Shown: one piece after another, positions 23,311 to 31,053 of the stretch | Layout of the letters: each line of letters opens with the position of its first letter | Position numbering within the stretch: the first letter of the stretch is position 1 | Assembly (NCBI RefSeq): GCF_030709675.1 | Contig: NZ_JAUZQD010000010.1 | Span: 310,001 to 374,000, forward strand | Source: Symbioplanes lichenis | Lineage (GTDB): Bacteria > Actinomycetota > Actinomycetes > Mycobacteriales > Micromonosporaceae | DNA: 64,000 bases | Direction: 5' to 3' | Notes under the pieces: model-generated | What the model was told of the DNA's origin: nothing | Database searches by the model: none | The model's input: the letters and a program-made list of their open reading frames with translations, nothing else | Made by a program: the position numbers and the translations under genes

Positions 23311-23700
23311 CTACCCGCCCGGCTGGACCGCAAACGGCGTCTCCTCCGCCGGGCAGTCCGGCGCCCGCCCGGGCAGCAGGTCGACGACGGGCACCTGCGC
23401 GGTCACGCCGGCCACCTCGAGCACGCGCCGCACCGACCCGCCCGGGTTGGCCAGCCGATAGCCGACACCGTGCCGATCCACCGCGTCCGCGCCGCGGAGC
23501 AGGGCCCGGGCGCCGGCCGCGTCGAGGAAGCCGACCCTCCTCAGGTCGACGACCAGCTCGGCGGTGCCCGGCCGGCCGGCGGCGTTGGCGATGAGGGCCA
23601 GCAGAACCTCACTGGTCTCCGCGTCGATCTCGCCGACCACGACGAGATGAGCGACCCCGCCACCGGCGTCGTGCCGGCGTACGGCGAAAGACTGCGTCAT
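23311..23700 (-). CDS. STAS-domain protein lacking the phosphorylatable Ser
   Basis: 129 residues with the anti-anti-sigma fold: VAHLVVVGEIDAETSEVL, then AELVVDLRRVGFLDAAGARALL. RsbV/SpoIIAA-type proteins carry D-S in this loop and are switched off by phosphorylation of that Ser. Here the sequence is FLDAAG, so that control is absent and the protein may be constitutively active or bind another partner. A Pro-rich tail of about 20 residues follows. It is monocistronic. Compare the STAS protein at 53886, which keeps the Ser. Confidence 0.85.
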   Translation of the reverse strand: MTQSFAVRRHDAGGGVAHLVVVGEIDAETSEVLLALIANAAGRPGTAELVVDLRRVGFLDAAGARALLRGADAVDRHGVGYRLANPGGSVRRVLEVAGVTAQVPVVDLLPGRAPDCPAEETPFAVQPGG

Positions 23701-23854
23701 GAAACACCCCTATGCGTGCGCTCGCCCATCGTGCCACCCGGATCGCCGCGCGGCGCCGAGTGATCGAGTGATGTTCCCGCCGAGTTGTCCCCGCCGGGCC
23801 GGAACTCCTTCTCCCGTGGTGCCACGCCCTGCAAACATCCTGCACACGCCTTTT

Positions 23855-23872
23855 CATTGACTGTCATCAATG
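23855..23872 (+). promoter_or_regulatory. palindrome upstream of the pectin locus
   Basis: CATTGA-CTGTCA-TCAATG has two perfect 6-bp arms around 6 bases and ends 40 bases before the pectate-lyase start. Within the 212-base gap (23701-23912) it is the only clear symmetric element I see, so it is the best operator candidate for the 23913-28428 genes. Confidence 0.5.
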
Positions 23873-23912
23873 CGTACGCCTACGTTCGGGGACGAAGCGA
23901 AGGAGGCATGCC

Positions 23913-24887
23913 ATGCGCGGGATCCTGCCCGTACCGATCCTGGTGGCGGCCATGCTCGCCGCACCCCGGCCCGCGGCCCCGGCGCCCGACGATTTCGCTC
24001 AGGCAGCTTCTTCCTCGCCCGACGGCTTCGCTTCCGTGGCGGCGCTCGGGCTGGGCGGCACCACCGGGGGCGCCGGCGGGGCGACCGTCACCGTGGACAC
24101 CACCGACGAGCTGCTCACCGCGATCGACACTGTGGGCCCGCTGATCATCCAGGTGAGCGGCACGATTGCCATCACGAGCAAGCAGGGTGTACGCCCGGAC
24201 AAGTCGATCATCGGCCTCGGCGTGAACGCGGTCGTCACGGGTGGCGGATTCGACTTCTACCGGTCGTCCAACGTCATCGTGCGCAACGTGACGTTCACCG
24301 ACGCGGAGGACGACGCCCTCAACATCGGGCAGGAGTCGCACCACATCTGGATCGACCACAACACCTTCGTCCGGCCGGTGGACGGATCCGTCGACATCGT
24401 GCGCGGCGCCGACTACGTGACCGTTTCCTGGAACCACTTCGCCGGTACGGACAAGAGCATGCTGATCGGCCACTCGGACGGCGCCGCGTCCACCGACATC
24501 GGACACCTCAAGGTGAGCATCCATCACAACTGGTTCGACGGGTCCCGTCAGCGCCACCCGCGAGTGCGCTTCGGCGAACCGGTGCACGTCTACAACAACT
24601 GGTTCCGGGGCAACGAGCTCTACGGAGTCGCGTCCACGATGAACGCCGGCGTGCTCGTCGAGGGCAACAACTTCTCCGGGGTGCCGTACCCGTGTTTCTC
24701 GGTCGGTGGCTATGCCGACAGCGCCCCGGGGCGTCTGGTGCAGCGCGGCAACGTTTTCGGCAGTTCCGGACCCTGCGAAGCGGGCGGCACGGTGGTCGAG
24801 CCGTCGACCTGGTACGCCTACACCCTCGACGCCCCTGCAGCCGTTCCCGCTCTGGTCCAGTCGGGCGCGGGCGCCGGAAAGCTCTGA
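23913..24887 (+). CDS. secreted pectate lyase, family PL1
   Basis: 324 residues. An N-terminal signal peptide (about 1-24, ending in Ala/Pro) is followed by a parallel beta-helix. PL1 signatures: HHIWIDHNTF, the Ca2+-binding Asp segment DGSVDIVRGADYVTVSW, seen here as DGSVDI and YVTVSWNHF, and HHNWFDGSRQRHPRVRFG with the catalytic Arg. It cleaves de-esterified polygalacturonan outside the cell by beta-elimination. It is the first gene of a three-gene pectin group, with 27 bases to the next. An operator candidate lies at 23855-23872. Confidence 0.95.
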   Translation: MRGILPVPILVAAMLAAPRPAAPAPDDFAQAASSSPDGFASVAALGLGGTTGGAGGATVTVDTTDELLTAIDTVGPLIIQVSGTIAITSKQGVRPDKSIIGLGVNAVVTGGGFDFYRSSNVIVRNVTFTDAEDDALNIGQESHHIWIDHNTFVRPVDGSVDIVRGADYVTVSWNHFAGTDKSMLIGHSDGAASTDIGHLKVSIHHNWFDGSRQRHPRVRFGEPVHVYNNWFRGNELYGVASTMNAGVLVEGNNFSGVPYPCFSVGGYADSAPGRLVQRGNVFGSSGPCEAGGTVVEPSTWYAYTLDAPAAVPALVQSGAGAGKL

Positions 24888-24914
24888 CCCCATGTCGCAC
24901 CGAGAGGTGATCGC

Positions 24915-26147
24915 ATGATCTCGCACCCGTCCCGTCTCCGGCGGGCTGCCCTGACCGCCACCGCGTTGCTCACCACGGCGGCCGCCGTGGCGACCGGTGT
25001 TCAGCAGGCAAGTGCCCAGACCGCCGCGGAGGACGCCGAGGGGCCCGCCGCTCGAACTGTGGCGGCGCCAGTGGGTTCGCCGGCGGCGGAGGCGTGCGGC
25101 GCGGGGACGTACCAGTCGGAAGTGACCGTCAGCGGCAGCACCTGGACCGCGCGGAACAGCTCGGGGAGCACCGTTTACAGCGGCACGGACTTCCGGGCGG
25201 CGGTGCAGGCGGGAATCGGCAGTCTGACGGCGGGGCGGACGAGCATCCAGCGGGTTGTGGTGCGGGGCAACGGATCGATGAGTGCGGGCAGCCGGATCTC
25301 GCTGGCGAGCTACACCTCGTTGTCGGTTTGCGGAACGATCAATGTGACCGGTTCCGGCAGCGGCGACTATGCCCCGGTCTACGGGCGCGGGGTCAGCACC
25401 ATCGAGGTCCCGTATCTGAATGTCACGGGCACGCCGGTGTACGGCATCTTCCTGCGCAACGTGGCCAACGTGTGGCTCGGGCAGATCGACATGCGGCTCG
25501 GGGCGGGGCTCGGCGTGCGGATCGACAATCGGGGCGACACGAGCCAGTGGACGCGCAACGTGCGGGTGGACTCCGTGTACGTGCAGGGGGCGAGCTCGCA
25601 CGCCATGGAGACGTACGGCGTGGACGGCATCACGGTCGGCACGGTGACCGCGCGGAGCGTCGGCGAGTCGGGCCTGCTGCTGAACCAGACCATCAACGCC
25701 ACGGTGGGCACCGTCGACGCCGAGAACGCCGGAACGGGAACCGGTTACGCGGCGTTCCGGATGGCCAACCGCAACGGCCGGGTCGGCGACGCCTATCCCC
25801 AGAACATCAAGGTGGGTACGGTCCGGGCCCGCGGTGGCGGCCGGGGCATCTTCTGCGTCTCGGAGAGCGGCGGCGCCACCGTCGACCGGGTCGACATCGC
25901 GAACACCGGCAACAACTCGGTCCTGGTCGAGAACTGTCACAACGTCACGATCGCCGGCGTCTCCGGCACGGTCAGCGGCGGCGGCGAACTGCGGATCGCG
26001 GCGCGCACCGAGTTCGCGCCGTCGTCCGGGATCCGGTTCCAGAACTTGTCAGTCTCCAACACGAACATCACCTGGAGCCCGTGCACGGGCAGCAACAACA
26101 CCATCAGCAACGTGACCCGGACCAACTCGACCCTCACCTGGTGCTGA
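24915..26147 (+). CDS. secreted right-handed beta-helix protein, probably pectin-active
   Basis: 410 residues with a signal peptide cut near ASAQ (about residue 35). The rest is made of short beta-helix coils rich in Asn, Thr, Gly and Val (NVTGTPVYGIFLRNVANVW, then SSHAMETYGVDGITVG). Paired Cys sit near both ends (EACGAG, SVCGTI, FCVSE, NCHNV, SPCTGS, TWC). The fold matches pectin lyase-like proteins, but I see no clear catalytic triad of PL1, PL3, PL9 or GH28. The position between PL1 and PL11 genes implies binding or cleavage of pectin. It probably shares their transcript. Confidence 0.8.
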   Translation: MISHPSRLRRAALTATALLTTAAAVATGVQQASAQTAAEDAEGPAARTVAAPVGSPAAEACGAGTYQSEVTVSGSTWTARNSSGSTVYSGTDFRAAVQAGIGSLTAGRTSIQRVVVRGNGSMSAGSRISLASYTSLSVCGTINVTGSGSGDYAPVYGRGVSTIEVPYLNVTGTPVYGIFLRNVANVWLGQIDMRLGAGLGVRIDNRGDTSQWTRNVRVDSVYVQGASSHAMETYGVDGITVGTVTARSVGESGLLLNQTINATVGTVDAENAGTGTGYAAFRMANRNGRVGDAYPQNIKVGTVRARGGGRGIFCVSESGGATVDRVDIANTGNNSVLVENCHNVTIAGVSGTVSGGGELRIAARTEFAPSSGIRFQNLSVSNTNITWSPCTGSNNTISNVTRTNSTLTWC

Positions 26148-26169
26148 CCGCGGAAAGAGAGAGCCGGCC

Positions 26170-28428
26170 ATGAAAACCTTCGTCGCCGCGATGGCCGTCC
26201 TGCTCGCCACGACCGTCGGCGGCCCCACCGCGGGAATCGGTTCCACCGTGCGTCAGAACTCGGGAACCGGTGGGGCACAGCTGGAACGGCTGGATCGTGG
26301 GCTGGTCGTGGTGGCCACCAGCGAGGGCAACTTCCTGAGCTGGCGGCTCCTGCGCCACGAGGTGACCGGTTCCTCGGCGACGGGTCTGACGAGCGCCGCC
26401 TTCCACGTCTATCGCGACGGGCGGCGGATCGCGACGGTCACCGACAGCACGAACTATCTCGACCAGGGCGCCTCGGGCACGGCGGGGTACCGCGTTGCCG
26501 CCGCCGGGAGTGGCTCACTCGCCGTGGGAGCCGGCCGGGCGGGAGGAACCCGGCCGTGGAGTGGCGGGCACTACGACTTGCCGTTGCGGAAGCCGGCCGA
26601 CGGGGTGACGCCGGCGGGGGAGGCCTATTCGTATTCGGCGAACGACATGAGTGTCGGGGATGTCGACGGGGACGGGCAGTACGAGTACATCGTCAAATGG
26701 GACCCGTCCAATTCCAAGGACGTGTCGCAGGTGGGCTACACCGGTCAGGTGTACGTCGACGCGTATGAACTCGACGGCACCCTGCTCTGGCGCATCGATC
26801 TCGGGGTCAACATCCGGGCGGGGGCGCATTACACGCAGTTCCTGGTGTACGACTTCGACGGGGACGGGCGGGCCGAGGTCATGATGAAGACCGCTCCGGG
26901 CACGCGGGACGGCTCGGGGCGCTTCGTCACCATGCCGCGGGGCGATGTCCGGGCCGGATACGCGCACACCGACGACTATCGCCTGAGTGCCGCCGGCTAT
27001 CACGAGCACGTCGTGAGCATGTTCCAGGGCTGGCAGCGGCATCCCGAGGTGGTGGCCGGCCGGTGGCCCGCGACGCTGGAGCAGGCGTTCGGCATCGAGC
27101 CGCGGTACGCGTACCCCTTGAATCGGGCCGACGCCGAAGCGCTCGCGGACTATTTCATCGATGTCTACGCGCCGGCCCGCAGTTCCCGGAACAATCTGCG
27201 CGCGTTCGAGGGATTCATCGTCGACGGGCCGGAATATCTGACCGTCTTCCGGGGCGCGACCGGCCGCGAGTTGCAGACGATTCCGTACGAGCCGGGGCGG
27301 CACGACGACGGCCTCATGTGGGGCGACTATGCGATGCCGCGAATCGAGCCCGCCAACCGCGTCGACCGGTTCCTGGCCGGGGTCGCCTATCTCGACGGCC
27401 GCCATCCGAGTGCGGTCTTCGCCCGGGGCTATTACACCCGGTCCACGCTCGTGACCTACGGCTGGAACGGGCACACGCTGACCCGGCAGTGGTATGTGGA
27501 CAGCGGCTGGGTGCCCATGACGAACCCGTTCAACGACACCCCGCACGGGCGTGACGGCACCGATCCGGAGTTCGCCACGCTCACCACTCAGGGCTTCCAT
27601 TCGCTCAGCGCCGCGGACGTGGACGGCGACGGGCGCCAGGAAATCGTGTACGGGTCCGCCACGATCGATGACGACGGCAGCCTGCTCTACTCCTCGTTCG
27701 GGGTGCTGCCGGAGGGCAGTGCCGCCCCGGGGCAACGGGTCCGGCTCGGTCACGGCGACGCCATGCACGTCACGGACATCGACCCGGACCGGCCGGGGCT
27801 GGAGATCTTCACCGTGCACGAGAACGCGACCATGGCCCCGTACGGCATGGCCATGCGCGACGCCGCCACGGGTGAGGTCCTTTTCGGCACTTATTCGGGG
27901 CGCGACACCGGCCGCGGCATGATCGGCGACGTGCTGCCGGAGGTGCGTGGCATCGAGTCGTGGGCGAGCCTGCCGGGCGGCTCGGAGGCGCTGGGCATCC
28001 ACACGGCGCGGGGTGAGGTTCTTCTGGGACCGATTCCCGGGACGAATCAGAGCATCCGCTGGGCCGCCGATCTCACCACCCAGGTCGTCGACGGCGCGGG
28101 CGACGTCACGCCCACGATCAACGACTGGCGCCGGGGCACACTGCTGACCGCCGAGGGCACGCGCACCAACAACGGCACGAAGGGCAACCCCGGCCTGGTG
28201 GCCGACATCCTCGGCGACTGGCGGGAGGAGCTGCTGGTACGCACGGCCGACAGCGCAGCCGTACGTATCTACGTCAGTACCGAGGTCACGACGCACAAGC
28301 TGTTCACGCTCATGCACGATCCGCAGTACCGCGCCGAGGTCGCCCGGCAGCAGACGACGTACAACCAGCCCTCCTACCCGGGCTTTCACCTGGCCTCCGA
28401 CACGGACTGGTCCCGCGTGACGCCATAG
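26170..28428 (+). CDS. secreted rhamnogalacturonan lyase, family PL11
   Basis: 752 residues. Signal peptide (about 1-20), then an N-terminal beta-domain (AFHVYRDGRRIATVTDST) and the eight-bladed PL11 propeller. Characteristic motifs: several DxDGDG-type Ca2+ loops (GDVDGDGQYEYIVKWDP, DFDGDGRAEV, DVDGDGRQEI), GLMWGDY, RGYYTRST, GHGDAMHVTDID and NNGTKGNPGLVADILGDWRE, seen as GNPGLVADILGDWRE. It cleaves the rhamnose-galacturonate backbone. It is shorter than some relatives with added CBMs. Start ATG 26170 follows gaaagagagag. It completes a set able to attack both smooth and hairy pectin. The 12-mer GGAATCGGTTCC occurs in its signal-peptide region. Confidence 0.96.
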   Translation: MKTFVAAMAVLLATTVGGPTAGIGSTVRQNSGTGGAQLERLDRGLVVVATSEGNFLSWRLLRHEVTGSSATGLTSAAFHVYRDGRRIATVTDSTNYLDQGASGTAGYRVAAAGSGSLAVGAGRAGGTRPWSGGHYDLPLRKPADGVTPAGEAYSYSANDMSVGDVDGDGQYEYIVKWDPSNSKDVSQVGYTGQVYVDAYELDGTLLWRIDLGVNIRAGAHYTQFLVYDFDGDGRAEVMMKTAPGTRDGSGRFVTMPRGDVRAGYAHTDDYRLSAAGYHEHVVSMFQGWQRHPEVVAGRWPATLEQAFGIEPRYAYPLNRADAEALADYFIDVYAPARSSRNNLRAFEGFIVDGPEYLTVFRGATGRELQTIPYEPGRHDDGLMWGDYAMPRIEPANRVDRFLAGVAYLDGRHPSAVFARGYYTRSTLVTYGWNGHTLTRQWYVDSGWVPMTNPFNDTPHGRDGTDPEFATLTTQGFHSLSAADVDGDGRQEIVYGSATIDDDGSLLYSSFGVLPEGSAAPGQRVRLGHGDAMHVTDIDPDRPGLEIFTVHENATMAPYGMAMRDAATGEVLFGTYSGRDTGRGMIGDVLPEVRGIESWASLPGGSEALGIHTARGEVLLGPIPGTNQSIRWAADLTTQVVDGAGDVTPTINDWRRGTLLTAEGTRTNNGTKGNPGLVADILGDWREELLVRTADSAAVRIYVSTEVTTHKLFTLMHDPQYRAEVARQQTTYNQPSYPGFHLASDTDWSRVTP

Positions 28429-28437
28429 AGTGAACAT

Positions 28438-29049
28438 ATGTCGTCCGAGGACCGCATCGAGGCACTGGCGGCCGCCCTCGTCCGGGCCGCCGCTACCGGC
28501 CGGGTGTTTCCCGTCGAGGGACCGCCGGGGCCACCGGGTCCGGCCTGCGTCACCGCCGCCGCACTGGCCGAGCGCATGCTCACCGATGTGGAGCGCGCCG
28601 AGAAGGCCGGCCGGCCCCTCGAGACGTACCTGCGGGCGCTGCTGCACGCCGCCGGCCCGCTCGCCGTCTGCCCGTCGCTCGACCTCGACACCGTCGCCGC
28701 CCTCTACGCGGCCGCCGCCACCGCCGAGCCGCCCGCCCTGCCGCCGTCGTGGCGCCGCGCCGCGTATCCGGAGAACGACGAGGCCTCGTACGCGGACTGG
28801 CGCTCTTTGCTGCTCTCCCAGCTGGCCGACCTCGCCGACCTGCAGGAACTCGGTGCGTACGCCAGTCTCGGCACCCGCATTCCGCGTCCGGCCGGGGCTG
28901 TCCGGGCGACGGGGGAGTGGTGGTACAACTTCCATCCGGCCAGCTACGTCGAGGCGGGGCTGACGCATCCGGCCGCGCTGACCAACCGGACCGAGCTGAC
29001 CTGGGCCGATCTTTGCGCCCTGGCCGTCCTGGGCCAGATCTACGAGTGA
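28438..29049 (+). CDS. hypothetical protein downstream of the rhamnogalacturonan lyase
   Basis: 203 residues starting 9 bases after the PL11 stop, so co-transcription is likely. It is mostly helical and acidic, with a short collagen-like PPGPPGP stretch at about 29-36 and a conserved-looking GEWWYNFHPASYVEAG near residue 160. There is no signal peptide, so it does not act with the lyases outside the cell. I do not recognise the family. Confidence 0.68.
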   Translation: MSSEDRIEALAAALVRAAATGRVFPVEGPPGPPGPACVTAAALAERMLTDVERAEKAGRPLETYLRALLHAAGPLAVCPSLDLDTVAALYAAAATAEPPALPPSWRRAAYPENDEASYADWRSLLLSQLADLADLQELGAYASLGTRIPRPAGAVRATGEWWYNFHPASYVEAGLTHPAALTNRTELTWADLCALAVLGQIYE

Positions 29050-29062
29050 CCCGGCGGAGCGG

Positions 29063-29533
29063 TCAGGCGGCGGCCAGGAAGATCGCGATGAAGAAGAAGA
29101 CGGGCATCAGGCCGAGGCCCATGCCGATGACGACCGCCCACCGGCCGACGAGGTTCAGCTCGCCCGGCGCCAGCAGGACGAGGGTGCCGAGCAGCGTCGC
29201 GACGATGCCCATCGCCGGCCCCCAGGCGGAGCCGAAGCTGACCGGCACGGCCAGCGCGCCGATCATGGCCGTGAGCACCGCGCCGACCAGGGCCAGGGGC
29301 GGCACCGGCTCGTACTCGCCGGACTCCTCGAGCTCGGCCTCGGGCTCGGGCGCGGCGGGCAGATCGCCGACCAGCGGGTCGAGGTCGGCCCAGGTCCGGG
29401 CGGCCAGCGCGGCCGCGATGCGGTCGTCCAGCTCGTCCAGGCTCAGGCGCCCCTCGGCCGTCGCGTCCTGCAGGCGGACGATCACGCTGTTCCGATCGGC
29501 GTCCGAGACGCGTACGTGGCTGACGTCGGTCAT
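29063..29533 (-). CDS. DUF1707 membrane protein
   Basis: 156 residues. The N-terminal DUF1707 domain (about 5-58) carries the hallmark RVSDADRNSVIVRLQDAT, then GRLSLDELDDRIAAALAAR. An acidic linker leads to three predicted membrane segments (about 78-97, 101-118, 128-153). Such proteins are widespread in actinobacteria, often linked with sigma or envelope stress, but have no known reaction. It is convergent with the preceding gene. Confidence 0.9.
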   Translation of the reverse strand: MTDVSHVRVSDADRNSVIVRLQDATAEGRLSLDELDDRIAAALAARTWADLDPLVGDLPAAPEPEAELEESGEYEPVPPLALVGAVLTAMIGALAVPVSFGSAWGPAMGIVATLLGTLVLLAPGELNLVGRWAVVIGMGLGLMPVFFFIAIFLAAA

Positions 29534-29612
29534 CGACGCAGGTTACCGGGGCCCGCCCGGGAAGACCATGGCAGGACCGGTGCGACCGCCCGCACGGGCG
29601 GGGGACGAGGTC

Positions 29613-30902
29613 CTACGCGGAGGCGTGCGCGGTCAACTCGTCGAGCCCGGTCAGGACGGCCCGGGCGGCTTGTGACGCGGCCGCGAGCTGGCGGGTCACC
29701 TCGGCCAGGACGGCGGCCTGCTCCTCGACCGACGCGGCGATGTCCACCTGGACCTGGGTGATCTCCGAGACCGTCGCGGCCGTCGAGGCGAAGCCGCCCG
29801 CCACGGCGCCGGTCTGCGCCACGATCGCGTCGACGACCGTGCCGACGCGGCCGGCCGACTCGGACGTCTCGGTGGCCAGCTTCTTCACCTCGCCGGCCAC
29901 GACGGCGAAGCCCTTGCCCAGGTCGCCGGCGCGGGCGGCCTCGATGGTGGCGTTGAGCGAGAGCAGGTTGGTCTGCCCGGCGAGCTGGGCGATCATGCCG
30001 TTGACCTCGGCGATCTCGGTCACCGAGTGTTCGAGGCTGTCGATGCGCCGGGTGGCCTCCCGCGCGGCCTCCTCGCCGGACGCGGCGATGCCGGCCGCGT
30101 GCGAGGACCGTTCGGCGATGGTGTGCACGGCGGCGGTGAGGGCGGCCAGCTCGGCGTCCACGGCGGCGACCGCGGCGATCGCCTCGCGGGCCCCGCCGGC
30201 GACCGTGGCGGCGTCGGCGGCGATCTGACGGGACCGGCCGGCGTTCCGCTCGGCGAGCGTCCGGGCGGCCTCCGCCTCGCGCAGCTGGGCCTGCCGCTCG
30301 GTGTCGGCCTGCTGCTCGCGGGCCCGCTCGGCGGCCTCGGCCGAGGCGCGCGCCTCGCGCTCGGAGACCTCCGCGAAGTGCCAGAAGACCAGGATCCCGG
30401 CCACCTCCAGCGCGACGCAGCCCGCGTGCAGGGCGACCATGCCGACCAGCATCGCCGTGGTGTGCAGGTGCTCGCCGAAGACCAGCTGCGGCTCGACGAG
30501 CCCGAGCACGCCGTGGTGGACGACGACCAGCCCGACCGTGCCGAGCAGCGGCGCCCACTGCTGGTAGAGCGCGACGAAGACCAGGATGCCGAACAGGTGC
30601 AGGTGCATGGCGGTCATGCCGCCGGAGAGCTGGATCGCGGCGAACGACGTGCCGATCAGGCCCAGGCTCGTGAGCGCGGACCGCGCGCCCGGGGTGCTCG
30701 CGACGCGGCCGGCCGCGGCGAGCACGGCGGTGACACCGGCGCACACCGCGGCCTCGGCGGCGGGTCGCGGTCCGAGCAGACCCAACAGCAACAGCGCGGG
30801 TACGTGCGCCCAGAGCAGCCCCTGCAGGATGGCGTGCCGGGCCTCGAAGGACTCCGGGGTCAAGCGTGCGCCACGCGGCAGTCGCCACGAATGTTCCGAC
30901 AT
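29613..30902 (-). CDS. methyl-accepting chemotaxis protein
   Basis: 429 residues from ATG 30902 (GTG 30920 would add six). The N-terminal half has about six membrane helices with His-rich ends (MHLHLFG, VVHHG, EHLHTT), which may bind a metal or haem, instead of the usual periplasmic sensor. A coiled-coil linker leads to the MCP signalling hairpin, whose tip is NLLSLNATIEAARAGDLGKG and continues FAVVAGEVKKLA. It should signal to CheA through CheW, not present here. Its presence implies motility, consistent with zoosporic Actinoplanes-type bacteria. The CheB-fused kinase at 1954 is the only other chemotaxis-type domain seen. Confidence 0.93.
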   Translation of the reverse strand: MSEHSWRLPRGARLTPESFEARHAILQGLLWAHVPALLLLGLLGPRPAAEAAVCAGVTAVLAAAGRVASTPGARSALTSLGLIGTSFAAIQLSGGMTAMHLHLFGILVFVALYQQWAPLLGTVGLVVVHHGVLGLVEPQLVFGEHLHTTAMLVGMVALHAGCVALEVAGILVFWHFAEVSEREARASAEAAERAREQQADTERQAQLREAEAARTLAERNAGRSRQIAADAATVAGGAREAIAAVAAVDAELAALTAAVHTIAERSSHAAGIAASGEEAAREATRRIDSLEHSVTEIAEVNGMIAQLAGQTNLLSLNATIEAARAGDLGKGFAVVAGEVKKLATETSESAGRVGTVVDAIVAQTGAVAGGFASTAATVSEITQVQVDIAASVEEQAAVLAEVTRQLAAASQAARAVLTGLDELTAHASA

Positions 30903-30973
30903 GCTCGCGGTGATCGGCACGCGAGCCGGGCGATGAAGGTTTCCCCTGCCCTTTTTAACCTATATCGCACCGG

Positions 30974-30992
30974 GGGGCTTGCCGCAAGACCC
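30974..30992 (+). promoter_or_regulatory. rifamycin-associated element (RAE) upstream of helR
   Basis: GGGGCTTGCCGCAAGACCC is a 19-base inverted repeat: eight of nine arm positions pair around a central C. From memory it matches the RAE consensus (GGGGCTTGC-G-GCAAG-type palindrome) found ahead of rifamycin-resistance genes in actinomycetes, including helR. It overlaps the likely -35 element, as in described cases, and lies 61 bases before the helR start. Confidence 0.8.
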
Positions 30993-31009
30993 GGGTCGGG
31001 GCGCACAAT
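30980..31009 (+). promoter_or_regulatory. helR promoter
   Basis: TTGCCG (30980-30985) and CACAAT (31004-31009) with an 18-base spacer form a plausible sigma-70-type promoter. The -35 box lies inside the RAE palindrome. Transcription would start near 31016, leaving a leader of about 38 bases. Confidence 0.5.
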
Positions 31010-31053
31010 CACTGGTCGAAGCCGGGTTCCTGGCTAAACGGGGGATTTGCACC

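Noticed and set aside
23261..23594. Plus-strand frames opposite the STAS gene
   Set aside because: Arg/Pro-rich shadow sequence; the minus-strand STAS domain is clear.
28433..28447. LexA-like box GTGAACATATGTCGT
   Set aside because: Only one half matches the actinobacterial SOS consensus, and the other lacks the GTTC core.
30979..31053. Upstream extension of helR to a TTG at 30979
   Set aside because: It would start inside the RAE and the -35 box; the residues gained are not part of the family.
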